Assembly (NCBI RefSeq): GCF_024438035.1 | Contig: NZ_JANFQF010000010.1 | Location: 152,450-216,449 of the forward strand | Length of the DNA stretch: 64,000 nt | Source: Rhodococcus tibetensis | Lineage (GTDB): Bacteria > Actinomycetota > Actinomycetes > Mycobacteriales > Mycobacteriaceae | Direction: 5' to 3' | Part shown: positions 48,040 to 56,314 of the stretch, in pieces | How the letters are laid out: every line of letters starts with the position of its first letter | How positions within the stretch are numbered: position 1 is the stretch's first letter | The notes under the pieces: generated by a model | The model's input: only the letters and a program-made list of their open reading frames with translations | What the model was told of the DNA's origin: nothing | Database searches by the model: none | Program-made: the position numbers and the translations under genes

Positions 48040-48144
48040 TCAGCGGGTGTGGACGAGCGATTTCGGGGCGTGGGCGGCGACAACTCCCGAAAGAGCCATG
48101 ACGAGGAGAGCTGCAACAGCGAAGAGTTCCATGTTCTCGAGCAT
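48040..48144 (-). CDS. Possible 34-residue hydrophobic peptide
   Basis: An ATG at 48144 opens a 34-codon frame with a central hydrophobic run (LFAVAALLVMALSGVVAA) and a basic end (APKSLVHTR), like a one-span membrane peptide or cleaved signal. The ribosome binding site is weak; a second ATG lies four codons in. It occupies most of the 183-bp gap between the membrane protein and the oxygenase gene. Confidence 0.3.
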   Translation of the reverse strand: MLENMELFAVAALLVMALSGVVAAHAPKSLVHTR

Positions 48145-48195
48145 TGCCGGTGAATCCGTGAGCACTGTGGGCGTTGCCTGTGTTCTCCCTGGGAA

Positions 48196-49155
48196 TCACA
48201 CCCGAGGGCTGTAGTGCTTCGGATCGTCGCGACGCTCGAGGGGCGGCAGGTTGCGCGGCGGCGTATGCACGAGCGGGGCGTCCTTGCGGGTGCGTCCGGT
48301 CGCACGGTCCCATCCGGCGCGAGCGCGGGGATGGTAACGGTATCGCCACGGGACGAGACGGAACAGCGCGTTCACGGTCCGGCCGACCAGGGTGTGCAGT
48401 CGCTCATCGCGTGCCGTCCAGCGGTATCCGAGGCGCTCGCGTACCGGTTCGTCGTACATCCCCACTGTCAGCCAGACGAATCCCCTGGCGACCGGGATGC
48501 GCAGGATCGCCCACACCCGGTCGGGGAGCCACGTCAGGAGCGGTGGGACGCCCAGGCCGGAAAGGTTGAGGACGTCACGGGTAGCCTTGTTGTCTTCGAG
48601 GACGTTGCGGCACATGTGGTCCCAATACTCGAGGAACGCTTCCCAGGTCTCCGGGACCGGGCGCATGCTCATCCCGTACAGGCGGTACCACTGGATGTGT
48701 TCGGTGAACAGTTGCCGCTTCTGCTCCTCGGTGAGGCCGCCCATGAAATTGTCGCCCGTGAGGATTGTGCCCATGAAGAACGTGGCGTGCGCCCAATAGA
48801 AGGTGTCGGGATCTAGGGCGTGGTACTTCCGTCCGTGTTTGTCGACACCCTTGATGGTGTTGTGGTATCCCCGGACCTGCTCTGCAGTCTGCTGGGCGCG
48901 GTCGCCGTCGAAGACCACGCCTCCGATCGGGTAGAGCGAGCGGTACAGGCGCTCCCACCGTTCGTCGAAGAACTCGGAATGTTCCTCGACTCCAGCGCCG
49001 AGCCCCGGATGCATGTTCTGCATCGAGCCGGCCCAGACGCCTTGCAGCATTCCCCGCCAGTCGCCGAAGTACTTCCAGGTCAGCGAATCAGGTCCGAGCG
49101 GGGTGGGAGCGGTGGCCTGCACGGACGCACCCTCCGAGTTCGTTTGACTACGCAC
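48196..49155 (-). CDS. Oxygenase MpaB-family (DUF2236) protein
   Basis: 319 residues. DUF2236/MpaB signatures are visible: LYPIGGVVFDGDRAQQTAEQVRGYHNTIKG and DPDTFYWAHATFFMG, with conserved His residues of a heme-binding site. These proteins are heme b or latex-clearing-type oxygenases; the substrate here is unknown. The GTG at 49155 is 6 nt after TAGTCT, fitting a leaderless mRNA. A GTG at 49122 with GGAGG 8 nt upstream is the alternative start (308 residues). The start region is inside a 21-bp inverted repeat shared with the divergent TetR gene. Confidence 0.85.
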   Translation of the reverse strand: MRSQTNSEGASVQATAPTPLGPDSLTWKYFGDWRGMLQGVWAGSMQNMHPGLGAGVEEHSEFFDERWERLYRSLYPIGGVVFDGDRAQQTAEQVRGYHNTIKGVDKHGRKYHALDPDTFYWAHATFFMGTILTGDNFMGGLTEEQKRQLFTEHIQWYRLYGMSMRPVPETWEAFLEYWDHMCRNVLEDNKATRDVLNLSGLGVPPLLTWLPDRVWAILRIPVARGFVWLTVGMYDEPVRERLGYRWTARDERLHTLVGRTVNALFRLVPWRYRYHPRARAGWDRATGRTRKDAPLVHTPPRNLPPLERRDDPKHYSPRV

Positions 49156-49191
49156 GTTGTCAGACTAGGATCTGACAACGTGCGTAGTCAA
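49144..49191. promoter_or_regulatory. 21-bp inverted repeat operator with both divergent promoters
   Basis: A perfect 21-bp inverted repeat with a 6-bp centre: the left arm runs 49144-49164 (core GACTACGCACGTTGTCAGA), the right arm 49171-49191. The centre holds TAGTCT on the minus strand (49162-49167, oxygenase -10) and TAGGAT on the plus strand (49166-49171, tetR -10). Binding of the TetR protein should shut both genes. Confidence 0.85.
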
Positions 49192-49208
49192 GAGTGGGAG
49201 CTGGGGAC

Positions 49209-49787
49209 GTGACGTTGGAAGACCGCCGCGAAGCCCGGCGAGCGGCGCTCCTGCGGGTCGGTATTTCCCTCCTCGGCGGGCCTTGCGGTCCCGCGGTCAA
49301 CGTCCGGGCCGTCTGCCGTACTGCATCGTTGACCGAGCGCTATTTCTACGAGTCCTTCACCGACCGCGACGAGTTCGTTCGATCCGTCTACGCCACCGTC
49401 GGCGACGAGGCACAGGCGGCGCTGCTGGGCGCGGTGGCGTCGACCCGCACGGCGAGGGAGCGAGCCGAGGCCGCCGTCGAAGCCTTCGTCGAATTGATGG
49501 TGGACAACCCCGAGAGGGGCCGGGTGCTGCTGCTCGCGCCCCTGTCCGAGCCCGCGCTGAGCCGGCGTGGAATGGACCTCATGCCCGGATTCGTCGGGCT
49601 TGTTCACGACCAGCTCTCGGCCGTGGACGACGAGGTCGAGAAACAGCTCGTCGCGATCGGCGTCGTCGGGGCGCTCACGACGTTGTTCATCGGATATCTC
49701 GATGGAACTGTTGCCGCGTCGCGCGAGCAATTCGTCGCCCATTGCGTCACTCTGGTGATGGAGGCCAACAGGTCCGGCCACGAGTGA
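49209..49787 (+). CDS. TetR-family transcriptional regulator
   Basis: 192 residues from the GTG at 49209, with GGGAG 8 nt upstream; a GTG at 49194 is the alternative. The N-terminal helix-turn-helix is less typical than most but has the TetR ending LTERYFYESFTDRDEFVRSVY. The rest is the helical ligand domain. It is divergent from the MpaB-like oxygenase across a 48-bp operator and probably represses both. By position it matches Rv3295, next to lhr. Confidence 0.88.
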   Translation: MTLEDRREARRAALLRVGISLLGGPCGPAVNVRAVCRTASLTERYFYESFTDRDEFVRSVYATVGDEAQAALLGAVASTRTARERAEAAVEAFVELMVDNPERGRVLLLAPLSEPALSRRGMDLMPGFVGLVHDQLSAVDDEVEKQLVAIGVVGALTTLFIGYLDGTVAASREQFVAHCVTLVMEANRSGHE

Positions 49788-49794
49788 GGTGAGC

Positions 49795-50526
49795 ATGCCG
49801 TTTCAGGTGTCCGTGGACGACCCGACTCGTCCGAAACCGTCCCTTCGAGTGCTCGACCACAGGTACTTCCAGCTCACCGATCACTTCGTGTACGTCCACG
49901 GCGAGACGGTGGTGACCGTGCCCGGTTGCGCGCCGCAGCCGTGCGTTGTCCGGACCGACCTCGCCTCCGTGCCTGCGCCACTTCAAGGGCTGCTCACCCC
50001 GTACGGCCGCCAATTGCTTCCCGCGATCATGCACGACGATCTCTGTCACCGCGCGAAAGCTCAGGGGAAGTCCGGCATGTCGCTACGCCGCCGGGCTGAC
50101 GAGTTGTTCCGAACTGCGCTACTCGACGAGGGCGTCGGACCGTTTCGCAGCCGGATCTTCTGGGTCGGCGTGGAGGTCGGCCGGTTCTGGACCTTCACGA
50201 CGTATACCAGGTTCCTGCTGATTGCCCACCACATTCTCGGGATGGTGTGCTGGGTGGTAGGAGTTCCGTGGGCGATCGCCACATCCCACTATGGGGCAGC
50301 GGTCGGCCTGCTCGCGCTTCCCAGTGCGCTATCCCTTTTGTGGCGCAGGGACTTTCCCGTGGCACTCCTCGGGTGCATACTCCTTCCGGTGGTCGCGCCG
50401 ACATATTTGTTGACGCTGGTGACCGCGGCGGTGTTGTGGGTACCGGATGGCACCGCCTGGTTGTTCGGCCGTCGAGTGACTCGGAAGCCTCCGCCGCTCG
50501 GACCGCCGACCTCGGTGTTGCGCTAG
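49795..50526 (+). CDS. DUF1353-domain membrane protein
   Basis: 243 residues from the ATG at 49795 (a GTG at 49789 is in frame), 7 bp after the TetR gene. The N-terminal half has the DUF1353 pattern VRTDLASVPAPLQGLLTPYG and AIMHDDLCH, then RRRADELFRTALLDEGVG. DUF1353 is best known from phage tail/lysis regions. The C-terminal half has three or four membrane spans and a basic tail, which is not usual for DUF1353 alone. Function unknown. Confidence 0.75.
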   Translation: MPFQVSVDDPTRPKPSLRVLDHRYFQLTDHFVYVHGETVVTVPGCAPQPCVVRTDLASVPAPLQGLLTPYGRQLLPAIMHDDLCHRAKAQGKSGMSLRRRADELFRTALLDEGVGPFRSRIFWVGVEVGRFWTFTTYTRFLLIAHHILGMVCWVVGVPWAIATSHYGAAVGLLALPSALSLLWRRDFPVALLGCILLPVVAPTYLLTLVTAAVLWVPDGTAWLFGRRVTRKPPPLGPPTSVLR

Positions 50527-51272
50527 CTGTCGAACGGTGGCTGGCAGTAGGTGCAGAAATAGATGTCCTGCTGCCCGAGTTCCCGGCTTCGGATCTCCGT
50601 TCCGCACCGGCGGCAACGCTTACCCGCGCGGCCGTACACCCACGGGCGGTGCCGGATCGGATTGTTCTTGTCAGCGTGGATCATGCGGTGAGCAAGCGCG
50701 ACCATCGCCGGTATGTTCGCCACCTCGCGCGCCGGGGTGAAGGGATCGACGCCCCGGAGGAAGCACACCTCGTTGCGATAGACATTGCCGAGGCCCGCGA
50801 GGTTGCGCTGATCGACGAGGGCCACGCCGATGGGTTGATCACCGGCCGCACGTAGATTGCGGACGGCAGTGCCCGCGTCCCAGTCCGGCCCGAGAAGGTC
50901 GGGCCCGAGGTGACCGACCGCGGAGTCTTCCGCATCGCGATCGAGTATTTCGGTGATGCCGAGAGAGAACCCTACGGCGACAAGTTTTTCGGTGGCCAGC
51001 ACGATGCGGGCTTGATGCGTGGGACGACGCCATCGCGCATCCGGCCTGTAGATATGCCATGCACCCTCCATCTTCAGATGGGTGTGAATGGAGTACTCAC
51101 CGACCCGGATGAGGAGATGTTTGCCGCGGCTGACTACTTCCTCGACCTTCGACCCGGACAGGTCGACGGTGGCGTAACGCGGAACCCGCACATCACATTT
51201 GGTCAGTACATGACCTTCGAGTGCGTCGCGGAGCGAGTTGGCTGTGCGCCAGACGGTGTCACCTTCGGGCAT
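50523..51272 (-). CDS. nei2: Fpg/Nei-family DNA glycosylase-AP lyase (Nei2)
   Basis: 249 residues from the ATG at 51272. The N terminus MPEGDTVWRTA holds the catalytic Pro2-Glu3 after Met removal, with Lys in GKHLLIRVG, the H2TH motif region LAGLGNVYRNEVCF, and a C-terminal C-x2-C...C-x2-C zinc finger (CRRCGTEI, FCTYCQ). It excises oxidised pyrimidines. It starts 1 nt after the lhr stop, so the two are made together. Corresponds to Rv3297. Confidence 0.94.
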   Translation of the reverse strand: MPEGDTVWRTANSLRDALEGHVLTKCDVRVPRYATVDLSGSKVEEVVSRGKHLLIRVGEYSIHTHLKMEGAWHIYRPDARWRRPTHQARIVLATEKLVAVGFSLGITEILDRDAEDSAVGHLGPDLLGPDWDAGTAVRNLRAAGDQPIGVALVDQRNLAGLGNVYRNEVCFLRGVDPFTPAREVANIPAMVALAHRMIHADKNNPIRHRPWVYGRAGKRCRRCGTEIRSRELGQQDIYFCTYCQPPFDS

Positions 51273-51273
51273 G

Positions 51274-54200
51274 TCAGGCTCGCAACCGGAAGCCGCGGGG
51301 CGTCGGTGCGAACCCCGCCTCGGTGAGGATCGGCGCGAATTCGCTCCCATGGATGGTGTCGCCGTCGACCTTCTCCACCACGATCCGGTCGATTCCCCGG
51401 CGCTTGACCACTCCGGCGAGAGCCGCCGCCGCAGTGCGCAGGACACCGGGATCTTCGGTAAAGGTCAGGACTGTTCGCCCGCCGCGCTCCACGAACAGAA
51501 TCAGCTCCCCCTCGACGAGGACCACCAGTCCGCCCGCCTTGCGCCCAGGACGGTGACCTGGCGAGTCGTCGCTGCGCTTCGGCCAGGGGAGTGCGGCGCC
51601 GTACGGGTTGGCGGGGTCGCTTGCCGCGAGTGTCACGGCAGGCAGCGCAGTGTGCCGGCCTTCGAGTGAATCACCGTAGCTCCGCAACCTGTCCACCACG
51701 TGGGGGGTGGAGAACTGTGCGCCACCGAGAGAATCGACGAAGTGTCCGCGCCGGCACCGACCGTTGTCCTCGAAAGTGCCCAGCACCTTGTACATCAAGG
51801 CGAATCCGCCTGGAACGTTCTCGGTCATCACGGATCCGCGCGTCACCACGCCATAGCGTTCGAGCAGAAGTTCGGCGGTAGCGCTCGCACGCAGGGTGGC
51901 ATCGGTCTCGGCGCCTGGAAGGATCGACCACCGGCCACCCACGGTGGGCGGCGCCGTGCGAACCGGGGTCGCGAGGCTGCGGTAGGCGCGGGCGCGCGGC
52001 GGACGGCGCGGTGAGCGATGGCTGGTGGTGGTTCTCGACGTGTCCGACAGGAGAGCGCGCAACGGGGCGAGGGTGTCGTTGCCGATGTGCCCGAGCCATA
52101 CGAGATCCCACAGCGCAGTGGCCAGTGCACTGTCATCGGACATCTCGAGGGTGTCGGCGAGCTGACGGAAGAAGTACGCACCACCGCCGGCCAGCGTGTC
52201 CAGAATGCGCCGTTGCCCGTCGGACAGATCCGACTCGGCGGGGGTCGTCAGAGTCAGGGGTGCGGTGTCGGCCGGATGGAGACACACCCACCCGTCCTTC
52301 CCCGAGATGTTGCCCGCGCCCGACCACAACACTTCTCCGGTGGAGGTCAGTTCGTCGAGCATCGCGGGGGAATAATCGGCCACGCGGGACGGCAAGATCA
52401 GCGACTCGAGTGCCGACGCGGGAACGGGGACGCCGGCAAGCTGTTCCACCACGGTGGCAACGCCGTCGATGCCCCGCAGGGTACCGCCGACATGTTGCCA
52501 ACTCGGGAGGAAGCGGCCCAATGTGGCAGTGCTGACGGGCTCCACTTCCTGGCGTGCGGCAGCCAGTGAACGCCTCCGGAGGCGGCGGAGGACCTCCGCA
52601 TCGCACCATTCGCTCCCGGAGACACCGGGGCGAAATTCGCCCTCCATGACCCGCTTGTCCGAGGCGAGTCGTTGCAGAACGTCGCGCGCGACAGCGGATC
52701 CGATTCCGAAGCGCCCGGCCGCATCACCGAGTGTGAACGGTCCGTGCGTGCGCGCGTATCGGCTGAGGAGGTCACCGAGCGGGTCGTCTACGGGCTCGAT
52801 GAATGCGGCCGGGGTGCCGATGGGCAGCGGGACACCCAGTCCGTCGCGCAGGCGTGCGGCGTCCTCGATGGCCGTCCACCAGTGGGCACCGGCAAAGGAG
52901 ACGGCAAGTGCCCGCTTGGCGCGGACCAGCTCGTCCAGCCACTGTGTGGGATCCTGCGTCGAGCGTGCGGTGACCTCCTCGGTCTTGAGGGGACCGAGGA
53001 GGCGGAGCAGGTCGGCGACGCCCTCGATGTCTTTCGCCTTGCGGTCCGGGAGGAGGCGTTGTAACTCCAGCTCCGCTTGCGCGATGACGTCGGCATCGAG
53101 AAGCTCGCGCAACTCGACACGACCGAGAAGTTCCGCGAGCAGGGCCGAATCGAGAGACAGGGCGGCGGCACGGCGTTCGGCCAGCGGGCTGTCACCCTCG
53201 TACATGAATTCGCCGACGTAGTTGAACAGCAACGCCCCGGCGAAAGGTGACGGTGACTGGGTCTCGACCTCGACGATGCGGATCTGGCGACGTGCCATCC
53301 GGCGGAACAAATCCTTCAGCGCAGGAAGGTCGTACACATCCTGCAGGCATTCGCGCACGGTCTCGAGCAGAATCGGAAACGTCGGATACTTGCGTGCGAC
53401 GTCGAGGAGCTGCGCCGAACGTTGACGCTGCTGCCACAGCGGCGCGCGTTTCCCCGGATTGCGGCGTGGCAACAGCAACGCGCGGGCGGCGCATTCACGG
53501 AACCGCGAGGCGAACAATGCGGACCCGCCCACCTGTTCGGTGACGATGTCCTCGATCTCGTCGCTGTCGAAGGCGAAGAGATCTGCCCCTGGCGGCGTGT
53601 CCTCGGTGTCGGGAAGGCGGACGATGATGCCGTCGTCCGATGCAGTCGCGTTGGAGTCGAGACCGTGACGCTCACTGAGCCGGGCACTGACGGCCAGGGC
53701 CCACGGTGCGTGCACGCGTTGTCCATACGGGGAATGAAGGATCAGACGCCAGTCACCGAGCTCGTCGCGGAATCGTTCGACCACGAGGGTGCGGTCGGTG
53801 GGAACCTGACCGGTGGCGGTCTTCTGTTCGTTGACCAGCTGAACCAGATTGTTCGTGGCGTTGTCGTCCAGACCTCCGGTGAGGCACCGTTCCTTTACCT
53901 CTGTTTCGTGGCCGAGCGAAATCTCCCGGAGAAACTGTCCGAGCGCCTCACCGAGTTCCGCCGGGCGGCCGAGGCCGTCGCCGTGCCAGAAGGGAAGCCG
54001 GCCGGGCTGACCGTACGCCGGGCTCACCAGCACCCGGTCGAAAGTGATGTCCTCGATCCGCCAGCTGGTGGCACCGAGTGCGAAGACGTCCCCGACCCGG
54101 GATTCGTACACCATCTCCTCGTCGAGCTCGCCGACCCGAGACGCCTTTTCGCCCACCATGTAGACGGTGAACAGTCCGCGGTCGGGGATGGCGCCGCCCG

Positions 54201-55782
54201 AGGTGACCGCAAGGCGTTGCGCGCCGGGGCGACCCGTCAGGGTGTTGGCTTCGCGGTCCCAGACCAGACGGGGCCGCAGTTCGGCGAACTCGTCGGAAGG
54301 ATAGAGGCCGGCGAGTAGGTCGAGCGTGGACTCGTACGCCGAGCGCGGCAAGGAGGCGAAGGAACCGCTGCGGCGGACCGTCTCGAACCACTCGTCGACG
54401 TCGAGGGGTTCGAGGGCAGTGGCCGCAACGGTGTGTTGAGCAAGGATGTCGAGTGGATTGGCTGGCACTGCAAGAGCCTCGATCTTGCCGGTCACCATCC
54501 GTTCGACGGTAACCGCGCAGTGGACGAGGTCGGTGCGGTGCTTGGGGAACACGACACCGCGGGAGATCTCCCCGACCTGGTGTCCGGCCCGGCCCACACG
54601 TTGCAAGCCACTCGCCACAGAGGGGGGAGCCTCCACCTGGACCACGAGATCGACCGCGCCCATATCGATCCCGAGCTCGAGGCTGCTCGTCGCGACGACA
54701 CAGCGAAGTCGTCCGGATTTGAGGTCGTCCTCGATGAGAGCTCGTTGATCTTTGCTGACCGATCCGTGGTGAGCCCTCGCGAGCAGAGGGTCGGCGCCGA
54801 AGTTGACCTCCGAAGGAGTGCCGATCTGCGAGGCCGGCTTCGGGTTCCTGTCCACGTCGGCGCCACCACGTTCGGCGTAGATCTCGTTGAGTCGTGCGGT
54901 GAGTCGCTCCGCGAGCCGTCGGGAGTTGGCGAACACGATGGACGAGCGGTGTGCGAGGACGAGATCCACGATCTGTTCCTCGACGTGCGGCCAGATCGAT
55001 CCGGCTTGCGGGGTGGACGATGCCGACCCCTCGGCGGGCTCGGCGAGACCCAGCTCCGTCATGTCCTCGACGGGAACCTGGACGGTCAGGTCGAACGTCT
55101 TCGGTGACGGCGGAGCCACGATCCTGATCGGTGCCGAACCGGAGAGGAAGCGCCCCACTTCTTCGTGTGGGCGCACCGTCGCCGACAGTCCGATGCGCTG
55201 CGCGGGGGTCTCGAGGAGTCGATCGAGCCGCTCGAGCGACAGCGCGAGGTGCGCCCCGCGCTTGGTTCCTGCGACGGCGTGCACTTCGTCGACGATCACG
55301 GTGTCGACCTGAGTGAGCGTCTCCCGTGCGGACGAGGTGAGCATGAGGAACAACGACTCGGGCGTGGTGATGAGAATGTCTGGCGGATTCTTGATCAGCG
55401 CGCGGCGGTCGGCGGGCGGGGTGTCACCCGAACGGACACCGACCGAGATCTCGGGCGGCGTGAGACCGAGCCGCTTCGCCGTCTGGGTGATGCCGACCAG
55501 CGGCGCGCGCAGGTTGCGTTCGACATCCACGCCGAGTGCCTTCAGCGGTGAGATGTAGAGGACCTTGGTGGAGCGGCTCTTCTCGCCCGTGGCCGCGAGC
55601 TGATCGAGCGACCACAGGAAGGCCGAGAGGGTCTTGCCCGACCCTGTGGGTGCGACCACCAAGGTGTTCGCACGGCTCGCGATCGACTCCCAGGCACCGA
55701 GCTGCGCGTCCGTCGGCGCGGGGAAGGCGCCGTCGAACCACTCCCTGGTGGCGGCAGAGAACCTGCCGAGGACTTCGGTCAC
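51274..55782 (-). CDS. lhr: Lhr-type superfamily 2 DNA helicase
   Basis: 1502 residues from the GTG at 55782 (GTG at 55797 is the alternative). The phase is open to 56178, but the added part is low-complexity shadow. RecA1 domain with Walker A APTGSGKT, DEVH box in IVDEVHAVAG and SATVRP; RecA2 with SLELGIDMG and QRVGRAGHQ. These are followed by the winged-helix, Lhr-core beta barrel and the long C-terminal extension typical of the ~1500-residue form. Mycobacterial Lhr is a 3'-5' translocase on DNA:RNA and is induced by DNA damage. Operon with nei2. Confidence 0.95.
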   Translation of the reverse strand: MTEVLGRFSAATREWFDGAFPAPTDAQLGAWESIASRANTLVVAPTGSGKTLSAFLWSLDQLAATGEKSRSTKVLYISPLKALGVDVERNLRAPLVGITQTAKRLGLTPPEISVGVRSGDTPPADRRALIKNPPDILITTPESLFLMLTSSARETLTQVDTVIVDEVHAVAGTKRGAHLALSLERLDRLLETPAQRIGLSATVRPHEEVGRFLSGSAPIRIVAPPSPKTFDLTVQVPVEDMTELGLAEPAEGSASSTPQAGSIWPHVEEQIVDLVLAHRSSIVFANSRRLAERLTARLNEIYAERGGADVDRNPKPASQIGTPSEVNFGADPLLARAHHGSVSKDQRALIEDDLKSGRLRCVVATSSLELGIDMGAVDLVVQVEAPPSVASGLQRVGRAGHQVGEISRGVVFPKHRTDLVHCAVTVERMVTGKIEALAVPANPLDILAQHTVAATALEPLDVDEWFETVRRSGSFASLPRSAYESTLDLLAGLYPSDEFAELRPRLVWDREANTLTGRPGAQRLAVTSGGAIPDRGLFTVYMVGEKASRVGELDEEMVYESRVGDVFALGATSWRIEDITFDRVLVSPAYGQPGRLPFWHGDGLGRPAELGEALGQFLREISLGHETEVKERCLTGGLDDNATNNLVQLVNEQKTATGQVPTDRTLVVERFRDELGDWRLILHSPYGQRVHAPWALAVSARLSERHGLDSNATASDDGIIVRLPDTEDTPPGADLFAFDSDEIEDIVTEQVGGSALFASRFRECAARALLLPRRNPGKRAPLWQQRQRSAQLLDVARKYPTFPILLETVRECLQDVYDLPALKDLFRRMARRQIRIVEVETQSPSPFAGALLFNYVGEFMYEGDSPLAERRAAALSLDSALLAELLGRVELRELLDADVIAQAELELQRLLPDRKAKDIEGVADLLRLLGPLKTEEVTARSTQDPTQWLDELVRAKRALAVSFAGAHWWTAIEDAARLRDGLGVPLPIGTPAAFIEPVDDPLGDLLSRYARTHGPFTLGDAAGRFGIGSAVARDVLQRLASDKRVMEGEFRPGVSGSEWCDAEVLRRLRRRSLAAARQEVEPVSTATLGRFLPSWQHVGGTLRGIDGVATVVEQLAGVPVPASALESLILPSRVADYSPAMLDELTSTGEVLWSGAGNISGKDGWVCLHPADTAPLTLTTPAESDLSDGQRRILDTLAGGGAYFFRQLADTLEMSDDSALATALWDLVWLGHIGNDTLAPLRALLSDTSRTTTSHRSPRRPPRARAYRSLATPVRTAPPTVGGRWSILPGAETDATLRASATAELLLERYGVVTRGSVMTENVPGGFALMYKVLGTFEDNGRCRRGHFVDSLGGAQFSTPHVVDRLRSYGDSLEGRHTALPAVTLAASDPANPYGAALPWPKRSDDSPGHRPGRKAGGLVVLVEGELILFVERGGRTVLTFTEDPGVLRTAAAALAGVVKRRGIDRIVVEKVDGDTIHGSEFAPILTEAGFAPTPRGFRLRA

Positions 55783-55929
55783 CGTTCCATACTGCACCGC
55801 GGGTCCGACAGACACCGCACTTCTACGCGGTGAACCAATCAGCACATCTACGTGGTGACCCCTTTGCCGATGCGAATCGGTGTCAACCTGTCCGCAACGG
55901 GGGAGAACCGGAGGTAGGCAGATGGGGCG

Positions 55930-56057
55930 ATGCCCGAGCTGCCGGGTACCGACTGGCCAGGGCGGGTCAGCGGCTTGCGTTGATCGCCGCCGATGGCGGA
56001 TGCACGGGCCCGGGATGCGCGACCCGGCCCGTATGTGCGCGGTCCGCTGTGCCGTAG
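55930..56057 (+). pseudogene. Remnant of a DUF222/13E12-type HNH protein
   Basis: About 42 codons read ...YRLARAGQRLALIAADGGCTGPGCATRP, which is the segment just before the HNH motif in DUF222/13E12-repeat proteins (…QRLALIARDGGCTxPGC…). No start, no DUF222 domain and no HNH residues remain. The flanks 55783-55929 and 56058-56083 show nothing recognisable. These genes are abundant, often repeat-associated, in mycobacteria and rhodococci. Confidence 0.5.
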
Positions 56058-56083
56058 AAGAGTTACGGCTCCTCATCATGCGG

Positions 56084-56230
56084 TCAGAGGACGTCGGAAT
56101 CCGTCGACACCGGGGCGTACGACGGCGAGGGCACTTCGACGGTCTCGGCCGGCCGCGCGGTTGCTGCGGCATACGCACCGACGAGGCACGCGAGCCACAC
56201 CAGTGCCGCTGCGCGGACGATCCTGAACAC
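56084..56230 (-). CDS. Possible 48-residue secreted/membrane peptide
   Basis: Frame from a GTG at 56230 with a signal-like N terminus (VFRIVRAAALVWLACLVGAYAAA) and a short Pro/Ser-rich tail ending in STDSDVL. Only a weak purine run precedes the start. It lies downstream of the acyl-CoA dehydrogenase-like gene on the same strand, 85 bp away. Protein family unknown; coding status uncertain. Confidence 0.4.
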   Translation of the reverse strand: MFRIVRAAALVWLACLVGAYAAATARPAETVEVPSPSYAPVSTDSDVL

Positions 56231-56314
56231 GTTGTCTCGCTTCGGTCGAAGGGGCCTGCCCGGGGGAGCTGTCAGACCCTAGTCGAACGCACCGACACGT
56301 CGGCCGGAACCGTC

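Noticed and set aside
55783..56178. N-terminal extension of lhr
   Set aside because: Arg/Pro-rich without homology style; Lhr proteins begin shortly before the GRFSAATREWF segment.
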